From: JADKFD01 sp050250665
GTDB lineage: Bacteria > Pseudomonadota > Gammaproteobacteria > Xanthomonadales > SZUA-5
Direction: 5' to 3'
DNA length: 64,000 nucleotides
Assembly (NCBI GenBank): GCA_050250665.1
Contig: JBFWOF010000011.1
Coordinates: 58,072 to 122,071 of the forward strand
The notes beneath the pieces are model-generated. The model was given only the letters and a program-made list of their open reading frames with translations, was not told where the DNA came from and made no database searches. This document shows positions 8,545 to 16,274 of this stretch, piece after piece; position 1 is the first letter of the stretch, and the number at the start of each line of letters is the position of its first letter. The position numbers and the translations under genes were made by a program.

Positions 8545-9903
8545 ATGAAGTACGACGATTCCGAATATGGGTTTCTCAACTTTGAAACCGAGCTGGATAA
8601 TGACTGCGCTGCCACCCACATCGGCATGTATTTGGCATGGGCGATCTTGCGGGGCTTGGCCGGGGAGGAATTCGACCAGCGCGAAACGCCTCAGGTCCTG
8701 GCGCTCAAGGCCAGACAAACGACAGGCCGGGAGGTCTTGCTGGACCTTTGCGACGGCAAGCTGACTGATGATGACTTCAACGCTGTCGGCAACGCATTTA
8801 CCAGCGTCTATTACGAGCGCTACTTTGTTAAGGATTACGAGCGCGTGTTTCAAGCCGATTTTCCCAACACCGGGCACCCGACGGACGACTTTTGCGGCAT
8901 TCCCGATACCTGGGCAAATTTCGATCGGCTGGCACCCTTGCTCGACAAGCGATTTGCGCAGTGGCAGCAGGCGCGATCGGCCCGGCCGGAGCCGCAGGCC
9001 AACTCAGTGCAGCCGCCATCGGCAACCTTGTCGCTCGAACCGCTCGCCCAGCCGTCCATCGACGAGTTGCGGCGGCGCGGCGAACACGGCGAGGCCCAAG
9101 CATGGTACGAGTTGGCCGCGCGACTGCTGACCGGCGACGGTACAAAGCAGGACGTGGTTGGCGGAATCGAAGCGTTCCGCCGTGCGGCAGAACTCGGTCA
9201 TCTGGAATCCACCTACAACCTGGGTGTGGCATATCAGAACGGCGACGGCGTCGCCAAAGACGCCAGCACTGCCCTGGAATGGTTCACGCGGGCGGCGGAT
9301 GCAGGGCACGGCTTTGCCACCTTCATGCTGGCTCAGGCCTATCGGGTGGGCAATTTGGTGCCCACCGATATTGCGTTGTCCAATGCGCTTTTGATCATCG
9401 CGGGGCTGCGCGGTGTCCGGGAAGCCAGCAGCTTTGGCATTGTCGCCGGCTACCCTTATGCAGACTTGGTGATCGCCATGAAGGAGCCCGGCACCCTGCG
9501 GGCCGTGCTCCAGTCGCGACTCACCCCGGTCCAGCGAAGCTCCTCTTCGCAAGCGAACCGCCCTACGCAGCGCGGGCCGGCACCAACGCCAACGCCAGCA
9601 AACGCCGACCATGGCGCCAAACGCGATACCGGAATCATGGCAGTGCTCGCCACCATGATCGGTGCCGTCGGCGTCTTCGTGCTCTTGCTGTTCGCCACCC
9701 GCCTGACCGGCCTGCCCTTTCGTCTGCTCGCTTACGGCATCGCCGTGATTGGCGCCATCGGCGTATTTCGCATCAGCCAACGCATGGGCGAAAGCAGATT
9801 CCTGCAGCTCATCCTTACGCTCGGCGCCGCCGTGCCAGCCTTCGGCAGCTTTGTCTGCATGCTGGTGTTGTACCGATGGTGGATGCGCCCACGGCAGGAG
9901 TGA
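8545..9903 (+). CDS. DUF7832-like/Sel1-repeat protein with C-terminal membrane segments
   Basis: A 452-residue protein. ATG at 8545 was chosen because the family starts MKYDDSEYxFLNF; a GTG 36 nt upstream is also in frame. Residues ~1-145 (DNDCAATHIGMYLAWAILRGLAGEEF...) match the domain catalogued as DUF7832. Residues ~175-270 hold Sel1-like TPR units: EAQAWYELAARLLTGDGT, AIEAFRRAAELGHLESTYNL and ALEWFTRAADAGHGFATFML. A Pro/Thr/Ser linker follows, then two or three hydrophobic segments (about 378-400, 404-420 and 432-450). The arrangement suggests a cytoplasmic adaptor anchored at the inner membrane (inference). It is monocistronic, with decayed transposase remnants on both sides. Confidence 0.75.
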   Translation: MKYDDSEYGFLNFETELDNDCAATHIGMYLAWAILRGLAGEEFDQRETPQVLALKARQTTGREVLLDLCDGKLTDDDFNAVGNAFTSVYYERYFVKDYERVFQADFPNTGHPTDDFCGIPDTWANFDRLAPLLDKRFAQWQQARSARPEPQANSVQPPSATLSLEPLAQPSIDELRRRGEHGEAQAWYELAARLLTGDGTKQDVVGGIEAFRRAAELGHLESTYNLGVAYQNGDGVAKDASTALEWFTRAADAGHGFATFMLAQAYRVGNLVPTDIALSNALLIIAGLRGVREASSFGIVAGYPYADLVIAMKEPGTLRAVLQSRLTPVQRSSSSQANRPTQRGPAPTPTPANADHGAKRDTGIMAVLATMIGAVGVFVLLLFATRLTGLPFRLLAYGIAVIGAIGVFRISQRMGESRFLQLILTLGAAVPAFGSFVCMLVLYRWWMRPRQE

Positions 9904-10071
9904 GGTCAACGGTCCCGGCCATTGATACGCATGCCGATCGAGCCCGGCACCGCACAAGGTCCGCAACGGCAATATGATCGTCAGCCTGAGCTTGGGCGGA
10001 GGCCGTTATTGCGGAGAGGGCGAGACGACCGGAATGGCTCGGCAGATTGCCGGCAAACTCTGAGTGCGCGA

Positions 10072-10485
10072 ATGAATAACGGCGCAGAAGCCGGCATCGG
10101 GGTCCGTCCCGCCTTGGTGCTTTTGGCGGCGGCCGCACTTTATGCTTGTGGCGAAGACCGCGATTCGCAGCTCGCGCTCAAGGAGTCGGAGCTGCGAACG
10201 GCGGCAGGGGTCTGTTTTCAGCCAGGGATACCGCTCTCAGACCTGGATAAGTGCACGAAATCCCAACTGCCAGGCATCGAAGGCGGCTATCAAAGCACTT
10301 GGGAGTACACGCATTGTCTGCCCGATGTAGGCAGGGAATCGGCATGCGCCTACGCGCGCTTCGTGGTCCTATGGCCCACTGAGCCAGCGCAGCCTGGGGG
10401 AGTGATCTCGTACTGGGAAACTCGCGCACAGTCGTATAGCACCGGACGATTGCGCTGGATTCGGCCGCGGCCGCACGGCGCATAA
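10072..10485 (+). CDS. Putative small lipoprotein
   Basis: A 137-residue protein. An open frame extends upstream but reads as non-coding. ATG at 10072 gives MNNGAEAGIGVRP followed by ALVLLAAALYAC, a lipobox with Cys ~31. The mature part has several Cys (VCFQPG, DKCTKS, HCLPD, ACAYARF), probably disulphide-bonded. No family is recognised. There is no strong ribosome binding site, and the downstream flank is a transposase fragment plus a REP copy, so the gene could be a poorly conserved or decaying remnant. Confidence 0.5.
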   Translation: MNNGAEAGIGVRPALVLLAAAALYACGEDRDSQLALKESELRTAAGVCFQPGIPLSDLDKCTKSQLPGIEGGYQSTWEYTHCLPDVGRESACAYARFVVLWPTEPAQPGGVISYWETRAQSYSTGRLRWIRPRPHGA

Positions 10486-10517
10486 TCGACGATGCTGGAT
10501 GTCCCTTTGTTGCTTCT

Positions 10518-10649
10518 CTCGACTGCCGTCAACGCCAGCACACAGCCTCCGCGCTGCCCCGCGATCGGCACCAGCATTGCCGACGCCAAGGTCGGTGCCT
10601 GGTCGATCTCATCCAGGCGCTTGCGGACGCTGGTGTGTGTCGAGTCCTC
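10518..10649 (-). pseudogene. Internal fragment of a RAYT-type transposase
   Basis: On the minus strand, THTSVRKRLDEIDQAPTL and then VPIAGQRGGCVLALTAVE align with VHTSARQRLTEIAEEPAA and APIAGIRGMCVLQMTQAE of the transposase at 14496. It shares the CVLALTAVE variant with the fragment at 8236, so the two remnants come from the same sub-lineage, not from the surviving copy. Repeat B2 lies ~28 bp away. Confidence 0.7.
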
Positions 10650-10676
10650 CCTCGTCGCGTTCATACCCCTGTGAAC

Positions 10677-10741
10677 GTTGGAATCCACTCGATAAAGCCG
10701 TGTGGATTCCGCCCCACAAGAGAACCCGCCTTACGAGGGTT
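10677..10741. repeat. REP-like double hairpin, family B copy 2
   Basis: GTTGGAATCCACTCGATAAA, then GCCGTGTGGATTCCGCCCC, then AACCCGCCTTACGAGGGTT. It ends inside the stop codon of the exported protein at 10740-11201. Confidence 0.8.
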
Positions 10742-11201
10742 ACTGAACCTGATTTCCGCCCTTGATCAACTTCGCGCTGGTGACAATGTCGGCGATTTCC
10801 CACTTGCCAAGCGCGGCGTTGTACATCCAGCTGATCGTGACCGTAACCCGCCAAGTCTGGCCGTTCGAGTTCTGGAAGGAGCAGGTCATGGAAGTACTGT
10901 AGGTCTGGCCGCCGGCGCCGGCGGTCCCTTGAGGAACACCGAGGCCTCCGTTGCAGGAAAATCCTGCCGCGTTGAACTCGGAAATCAAAATCGGACGGTC
11001 TTCGAAGGGAATATCGATATCAACCGCAGAGAAACCATAATGCTTGGTTTGGTCGGCAGATGCGACTTCAGCCATCACATTGCCAGCTGATTCAAACAGA
11101 CTGATGCATGCTTCCTGATCGCAGGTTTGTGCCTGGAGCGGGGCATGCGAGAAAAACGCGATTAAAAGCAATCCGGTCAAGACGCGAAGGAAATTTGACA
11201 T
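10740..11201 (-). CDS. Small exported protein, unknown function
   Basis: A 153-residue protein with GAGG 7 nt upstream of ATG. The signal peptide is LRVLTGLLLIAFFSHAPLQA, with cleavage before QTCDQEAC (residue ~25). The mature domain contains the Cys pattern C-x4-C (TCDQEAC), then FSCNGG and TCSFQNSNGQTWRVTVTIS, and ends in a basic/polar tail. The C-terminal half, with a Trp-Arg-Val strand and ISWMYNAALGKWEIADI, looks beta-rich. No family is recognised. Its TAA stop lies at the edge of repeat B2. Confidence 0.7.
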   Translation of the reverse strand: MSNFLRVLTGLLLIAFFSHAPLQAQTCDQEACISLFESAGNVMAEVASADQTKHYGFSAVDIDIPFEDRPILISEFNAAGFSCNGGLGVPQGTAGAGGQTYSTSMTCSFQNSNGQTWRVTVTISWMYNAALGKWEIADIVTSAKLIKGGNQVQ

Positions 11202-11519
11202 TCAAGATCCTCGGGAAAAAGGGAAATATATTCCGGACTTGATTCTTGCGTCATGCAATCCGTCGCGTCGGAATGCATGACATCGGCCTTCCTGCGGCGC
11301 GCTGATACCTGGGGAACCCCTGAACAAGTGTCATCAACGCGACCGATGTCTCATCCTTCTTCAACCCGATGCCTCGAAGTAGTGTTGGCCTGTGCTTCAC
11401 AGCGCGTACGGCGGAACCCGCCCACCGCAAACTCAGGGCGGGCGGCAAGATTCAAGAGGCGAATTCCGCCGACGAAGTCGATGAGCACAGGCGCCAATCA
11501 CCTGGTGCCCGCGGCAAGC

Positions 11520-11608
11520 GGTGGAATCCGCAGAAGAAGCCGTGCGGGTTCCACCATTCACGAGAATCCGCCTTACGCGGGTTACCCGAGAACCCACCTT
11601 ACGCGTTG
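11520..11608. repeat. REP-like repeat, family B copy 3 (extended)
   Basis: GGTGGAATCCGCAGAAGAAG, then CCGTGCGGGTTCCACC, followed by two AAYCC(G/A)CCTTACGCG units. It is very close to copy 4 at 11812-11900. Confidence 0.8.
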
Positions 11609-11811
11609 GAATCCCGAAGACAACGATGTTGGGATGCGCTTCGCTTATCCCAACCTATGCGGGCTTAGGCGTTACCCGTGCCAGCAAATGTGATTCAAGT
11701 AGGGTGGAACCCGCTCAAGACCAAGTACAGATTTTCGCGATAACGCCCCGGGGAGCGGATTCCACCATCGGCGACGCACCGAGGCCAAGTCAGGCCCCAT
11801 CCGCGGTAAAC

Positions 11812-11900
11812 GGTGGAATCCGCACGATAGAGCCGTGTGGGTTCCACCCTACCCGAGAACCCACCTTACGCGTTACACGAGAACCCGCCTTACGCGGGTT
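11812..11900. repeat. REP-like repeat, family B copy 4 (extended)
   Basis: GGTGGAATCCGCACGATAGA, then GCCGTGTGGGTTCCACC, then two AACCC(A/G)CCTTACGCG units. Confidence 0.8.
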
Positions 11901-12116
11901 GCCCGATCTCGGCGGCCTGCTCGACCAGCAGTTCTACGGATCCAACAGCGCGAACGTATCGATTTTCGCGTTTTGGCAGGAGATGGCGCTCCGGATCACC
12001 GACGAGGGCCGCTTTGCGGCCACCTGAGCTGCACAACGAGCGGATTTGCACAGACCGGCGGCCTGGGTAGCCAGGACGGGGGCGCCGAATCGATCGGCGC
12101 CCCCGTATGGAGCGAC

Positions 12117-12455
12117 CTATTCGAAGCCGTTGGCAAACAGCGGATCCGGCAGGGGATCGCAGCTGGCACCTGCCGGGACATTGGTCTTCAGGAGTGCAAA
12201 TCGTCCGCCCTCACTGACCGAGGCAGGAACAAAGCTGGCCTGCGACTGGAGGGCGAAGCGCCCATCGCTGCTGCGCGTCAGCGGCATCAGCTTGCCGCTG
12301 AGTTGCAGATGGCTGGATCTTGCGGGACTCATTGGCGAGGGGGCTTCACTGGCCTGTGAAGACAGCGCGCCCAGCAGCAAGCCCGGCAACAGGAGAACCC
12401 AGGGCGCGTAAAGGGCTGGCCACCGGCGTGGCGGTGATTGCAGTCGGCTGTTCAT
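12117..12455 (-). CDS. Small exported protein with DPLFANGFE C-terminal tail
   Basis: A 112-residue protein. It has an N-terminal basic stretch, then a hydrophobic signal (LYAPWVLLLPGLLLGALSSQASEA). A middle part reads LQLSGKLMPLTRSSDGRFAL and FVPASVSEGGRFALLKTNVP, giving two SDGRFAL/SEGGRFALL half-repeats. The C-terminus is CDPLPDPLFANGFE. That tail recurs as DPLFQNGFE on the carboxypeptidase at 37280 and as DGFE variants elsewhere. The start is 2 nt downstream of the stop of the YadA/S74 protein, so the two are almost certainly co-transcribed and may function together at the cell surface (inference). Confidence 0.75.
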   Translation of the reverse strand: MNSRLQSPPRRWPALYAPWVLLLPGLLLGALSSQASEAPSPMSPARSSHLQLSGKLMPLTRSSDGRFALQSQASFVPASVSEGGRFALLKTNVPAGASCDPLPDPLFANGFE

Positions 12456-12457
12456 GA

Positions 12458-14275
12458 CTAGCGCTCGCTCTGGCCGGTCAGACGGCTCAGCGTGGCCTCA
12501 ATGCCTTCCAGCCGCTTGCGCAGTTCTGCGTTCTCCAGCGCCAGCGCCTTGATCTCGATGTCCTTCTCCGCCCGCAGATCGCGCAGTGCCTCGACCGCGA
12601 GTGCTTCGAAACCCTGCGAGCCGACACTCAGGTAACCGTCCTTGTCCTCGCTCACCCAGGCCGGGAACACCTTCGCCACTTCCTGCGCGATCAGGCCGTT
12701 GTGGGTGCCCGCCGGCCGCTTGAGCGGATCGGGGTCGGTGTAGCGGAAGGTCACGCCGCGCAGGCGCAGCAACTGGTCCAGCGCGCCGGCCAGCGGCCGC
12801 ACATCGCTCTTCAGACGCGCGTCCGAGCTCGCCGCCCAGGAGCCACCGCCGGGCTTGGCTGCTTGCGCGGTGACAAAGAAGTCACCATTCGAACTGATCT
12901 GAAGCCGATTGGTGAACGTGGTTCCGTTGTACTGCGCGAGGAAAAGCGCCGCACCGGCAGGATCCGGCGACATCGCGAAGTTGTAGCCGTTGTTGTTCAA
13001 CGTGCTGCGCATCACCAGGTCGACGTTGTTTCCGGCCGTCGCGCGATTGGTCAGGACCAGATCAGCGTGAGACGGAATGTTGGTGGTGTTGAAAGCCACG
13101 CCACCGCCGGCGCGAACCAGAAACTGGTTGGGGCCAGTCGAACGGAAGGGCGCAGCGACGGAATCGGCCCAGGCAAAGGTACCTTCATCGCCGTTCGCAT
13201 CGCCCGACAGGGCCACACCTGCACAGCCCAACCCCGGATCGCCGGAGCTGCTGCCCGGCCGCACCTGGGCGAAATTGCCACCGGCCCAGGAGACTTCGCC
13301 GCCAGCACAGTTGTTGGCCCCGCCACCTGCGGTACTGACCAGCCCGCTGGCGGTGTTGTTGAATCCACCGACCACCGTGGCCTGGGCGCTGGAGGCTCGG
13401 CCCTGAAAGCCACCGCTGATCGTGGATCGCACGCCAGTGGCAATGTTGTCCTCACCGCCGCCGACCGTGCTGCCCCGCAGGACGGCCCCATTGCCGCGTC
13501 CGCCGCTCACCGTCGCGAGCGATCCGTCGACCATGTTGGTGCCCCCATTGCCAGCGCCATTGGCCACCCCGCCGCCGACCGTGCCGTAATGGTCCAACAC
13601 GCGGTTGATGTTCGCGTCGGCAATATCAGGATCCGAACCGGTCACGCCGCCCCCGCTGATGGTGGCGCCACGGACGCCCTCCATGATCTGGTTGGTCGAC
13701 CCGCCGGCCAGGAAGTTGCTGGTGAGCGGTTGGCCTCCAACGAGCAAGGTACTGGCTTCCAATTGCAGGTTGCGTGTGTTGTTCGTTCGCAAGACCAGCG
13801 GATTGGCGTCGGTCGTGCCAAGAAAATTGACGGCCTGATTGGTGCCTGCGTCGCCGGTGGAACTCCAGCACTGGCCGATCAGTGCCGAGCTGGTCGCCTT
13901 GACCCGGTCCGGGAAGTTGACGAAGGTGCCCGCGGACTTGACGTCCCGCACGGCCAGTTGCAGCCAGGCTTCCGCGCTGTCTTCGACCGGCGCATCAAAC
14001 TCCAGCTGGAAGCGCCCATCGCTGACCTTGACGCCCGGGAAGGTGATCGTGGAGCCGAGTTGGCTGCCATCGCTGGCCGCGGCAAAGGGCGTGATCTGGA
14101 TGTCGTACAGCCCCGAGGCCGGCTGGCCAGCATCGTCCAGACGGCCCTCGTAGCTAAAGGAACTGGCGAGCGCCTGCTGTCCGCAGGCCAGCGCGATTGC
14201 CAATGCAATCAGCGTCGGCGGCGAGATCCGCCGCGATGCGCGGGCCCGGCGAATGTCGGATGCTTGTCTTGCCAT
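12458..14275 (-). CDS. Secreted YadA-head-like protein with C-terminal S74 intramolecular chaperone domain
   Basis: A 605-residue protein. The start is the ATG giving MARQASDIRRARASRR, with GGGGA 7 nt upstream; an upstream in-frame Met is less likely. Residues ~17-38 are a signal segment (LIALAIALACGQQALA). Residues ~40-140 form a beta domain (SFSYEGRLDDAGQPASGLYD). The middle carries YadA-head-like strands: TISGGGVTG, TVGGGVANGA, TVSGGRGNGA, TVGGGEDNIATG, TISGGFQGRASS, TVVGGFNNTASG and STAGGGANNCAGG. The C-terminal ~120 residues, SSDARLKSDVRPLAGALDQL followed by FRYTDPDP and HNGLIAQEVAKVFP, are a peptidase S74-type chaperone. A coiled coil LRAEKDIEIKALALENAELRK closes the protein. This is typical of a trimeric fibre that matures by self-cleavage. 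Its partner is the NGFE protein at 12117. Confidence 0.85.
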   Translation of the reverse strand: MARQASDIRRARASRRISPPTLIALAIALACGQQALASSFSYEGRLDDAGQPASGLYDIQITPFAAASDGSQLGSTITFPGVKVSDGRFQLEFDAPVEDSAEAWLQLAVRDVKSAGTFVNFPDRVKATSSALIGQCWSSTGDAGTNQAVNFLGTTDANPLVLRTNNTRNLQLEASTLLVGGQPLTSNFLAGGSTNQIMEGVRGATISGGGVTGSDPDIADANINRVLDHYGTVGGGVANGAGNGGTNMVDGSLATVSGGRGNGAVLRGSTVGGGEDNIATGVRSTISGGFQGRASSAQATVVGGFNNTASGLVSTAGGGANNCAGGEVSWAGGNFAQVRPGSSSGDPGLGCAGVALSGDANGDEGTFAWADSVAAPFRSTGPNQFLVRAGGGVAFNTTNIPSHADLVLTNRATAGNNVDLVMRSTLNNNGYNFAMSPDPAGAALFLAQYNGTTFTNRLQISSNGDFFVTAQAAKPGGGSWAASSDARLKSDVRPLAGALDQLLRLRGVTFRYTDPDPLKRPAGTHNGLIAQEVAKVFPAWVSEDKDGYLSVGSQGFEALAVEALRDLRAEKDIEIKALALENAELRKRLEGIEATLSRLTGQSER

Positions 14276-14495
14276 GATGAATCCCCGTCTGTTGAAGCCC
14301 CATTGGCTCATTCGGGTCAAGCGGGATCTGGCAGAAAACTGGCTCATGGCCCAGGCATGGCGCAGCCAGCGAGCTCACTTTCGGAGTCAGGGTCGGTATG
14401 AACAACAACGGACATCCACAAATCAGAATTTTCCGACAAGTCATCGGGCACTTTTCTGACTGACGATGCTCGACCGAGCGGCGATGCTGGGCCTC

Positions 14496-15476
14496 ATGAC
14501 CTACGCCCGCAAGATCCTGATCCCCAAGGGTTCTCCCGGAACCTTCCACTGCGTCTCGCGCTGTGTTCGCCGGGCCTTCCTGTGTGGCGAGGATCGACTG
14601 ACGGGTCGGTCATTCGAACATCGTCGCCAATGGGTAGAGAATCGCATCCACGAGTTGGCCGGCATCTTCAGCGTAGCGATCTGGGGCTACGCCGTGATGA
14701 GCAACCACCCCCGATCAAGTCGAGGGCAGGTCCTGCATGTCGTCGTGCAGATCTTGCCGGAGGTGGTATCGCGCTGGTCGAACGATGAGATCGTTGAGCG
14801 TTGGATGCGCTTGTATCCGCGGCAGGATCAGAACCCGGAGATGCGCGCCGAGGTGCTGGCTGGCAATGTCGAGCGCATCAAGGAGTTGCGCGAGCGCCTG
14901 TCGAATCTCTCATGGTTCATGCGCTGCCTGGTGGAGCCGATCGCGCGGGCGGCGAACAAGGAAGACCTCTGTAAAGGCAGGTTCTGGGAGGGCCGTTTCA
15001 AAGCCCAGTGCCGGCTCGACGACAACGCCGTGCTGGCGGCGATGGCCTATGTCGATCTGAACCCGGTGCGGGCGAAGATCTGCGATACCCTGGAAGCGTC
15101 GGTGCACACCAGCGCGCGCCAGCGACTGACCGAGATCGCAGAGGAACCTGCCGCCGCTGATCGGCCGCTTGCTCCCATTGCCGGCATCCGCGGCATGTGC
15201 GTGCTGCAGATGACGCAAGCCGAGTACCTGAGCCTGGTCGACTACACCGGCCGCCAGATCCGCGCCGACAAGCGCGGTGCCATCGAAGGTCTGCCGCCGA
15301 CCGCACTGGCGCGCCTGGGTTATCGCCCGGAAACCTGGACGCGTCAGGTGTTGGCGGTGAAATCCGACTTCAGCCGGGCGATGGGTGCGGTTGAGAGTCT
15401 GGTCGCAAAGGCTTCCGAAATGGGTCAGTGCTGGTTGCGCGGTATCGCGACGGCACGGCGGCTGGCGACGCGGTAG
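14496..15476 (+). CDS. REP-associated tyrosine transposase (RAYT, Y1_Tnp) with interrupted HUH motif
   Basis: A 326-residue protein. The start MTYARKILIP is the family start; a frame-open extension of 10 codons precedes it. RAYT proteins use an HUH motif and one Tyr to cut and join REP hairpin DNA. Here the block that normally reads MSNHLHVV is MSNH-PRSSRGQV-LHVV. Eight residues (24 bp, 14709-14732) lie between the two metal-binding His (H71 and H81). The rest is full length and in frame, including LSNLSWFMRCLVEPIARAAN, the GRFWEGRFK block and the catalytic-Tyr region MAYVDLNPVRA. Metal binding is probably lost, so activity is doubtful. Two decayed relatives lie at 8236 and 10518. Confidence 0.85.
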   Translation: MTYARKILIPKGSPGTFHCVSRCVRRAFLCGEDRLTGRSFEHRRQWVENRIHELAGIFSVAIWGYAVMSNHPRSSRGQVLHVVVQILPEVVSRWSNDEIVERWMRLYPRQDQNPEMRAEVLAGNVERIKELRERLSNLSWFMRCLVEPIARAANKEDLCKGRFWEGRFKAQCRLDDNAVLAAMAYVDLNPVRAKICDTLEASVHTSARQRLTEIAEEPAAADRPLAPIAGIRGMCVLQMTQAEYLSLVDYTGRQIRADKRGAIEGLPPTALARLGYRPETWTRQVLAVKSDFSRAMGAVESLVAKASEMGQCWLRGIATARRLATR

Positions 15477-15510
15477 CACCGGCGGGTGGTGCGACCTTTT
15501 GGGAGCCGAG

Positions 15511-15716
15511 CTCGAAAGCTCTGCAAACACGCTAACTTGCGCCACCCAGCGCATGCCGTGGCGACGGTAGCGTGCCCGAGTGGTAGCGCAACCCCGTTTA
15601 GAAAGACGATCCGTCCCTCAACGATCCTCGCTATCGGAAACATCCGCTTTGCGAAGTCCAACCCGCAACCGAACTGGCGATCCTTGCGGTAGAGAAAATT
15701 GGTGTCCAATGCTGCT
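15511..15716 (+). repeat. 206-bp direct repeat J, copy 1
   Basis: About 97% identical (roughly 7 differences) to 15979-16184, same orientation. It begins CTCGAAAGCTCTGCAAACAC and ends TGTCCAATGCTGCT. No gene lies inside. It is followed by extra TGTCCAATGCTGCT echoes at ~15728-15768. Confidence 0.9.
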
Positions 15717-15838
15717 ATGTCCTGGCGCTACTGGGTGTCCAATGCTGCTGTCCAATGCTGCTGTTCCAGCGAGCGCCCGCGTTCGCGGCGTTCACGCCAA
15801 GAAAAAAATCGGTATCCAATTCAGAGCAGGATGCGGCC

Positions 15839-15924
15839 AGCGCAGCGAACCGCATTATTTGGGCGTTGAGGTGCGCAGAATCTCGACAGATGCGGTTCGT
15901 ACCTCACCGCATCCTACGCGGGCT
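15839..15924 (+). repeat. REP-like element K, copy 1
   Basis: Its core, GATGCGGT..ACCGCATC, forms an 8-bp hairpin. It follows TTGGGCGTTGAGGTGCGCAG. Copies 2 and 3 are at 16189 and 17827, in the same orientation. Confidence 0.85.
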
Positions 15925-15978
15925 GTCGCGGTATAGACAGATCAATCACTTACGCGAATAGCTGCGGAACTTGGGGGG

Positions 15979-16184
15979 CTCGAAACCTCTGCAAACACGC
16001 AAACTTGCGCCACCCAGCGCATGCCGTGGCGACGGTAGCGTGCCCGAGCGGTAGCACAACGCCGTTTAGAAAGACGATCCGTCCCACAACGATCCTCGCT
16101 ATCGGAAACATCCGCTTTGCGAAGTCCAACCCGCAACCGAACTGGCGATCCTTGCGGTAGAGAAAATGGGTGTCCAATGCTGCT
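15979..16184 (+). repeat. 206-bp direct repeat J, copy 2
   Basis: Same sequence as 15511-15716 with about seven changes. It is directly followed by element K copy 2, as copy 1 is followed (after ~120 bp) by K copy 1. The J-K unit has therefore been tandemly duplicated. Confidence 0.9.
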
Positions 16185-16188
16185 AGCG

Positions 16189-16274
16189 AGCGCAGCGAAC
16201 CGCATCATTTGGGCGTTGAGGTGCGCAGAACCTAAGCAGATGCGGTTCGTTCCTCACCGCATCCTACGCGGGCT
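16189..16274 (+). repeat. REP-like element K, copy 2
   Basis: Nearly identical to copy 1. Its last bases (ATCCTACGCGGGCT) overlap the 3' end of the minus-strand gene at 16264 and provide that gene's TAG stop and final Pro-Ala codons. Confidence 0.85.

Larger units (their letters stand above)
11202..12116. other. Repeat-filled intergenic region without a credible gene
   Basis: About 0.9 kb of palindromic fragments. It holds two family B copies, an AACCCGCCCACCG-type segment near 11411-11440, and an inverted pair GGTGGAACCCGC (~11703) / GCGGATTCCACC (~11756). Short open frames here translate the repeats themselves (PPYAGY-like strings) and are not genes. Confidence 0.7.

Noticed and set aside
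12701..14401. 566-codon plus-strand open frame opposite the YadA/S74 gene
   Set aside because: Antisense shadow; the minus strand encodes head repeats and a complete S74 domain.
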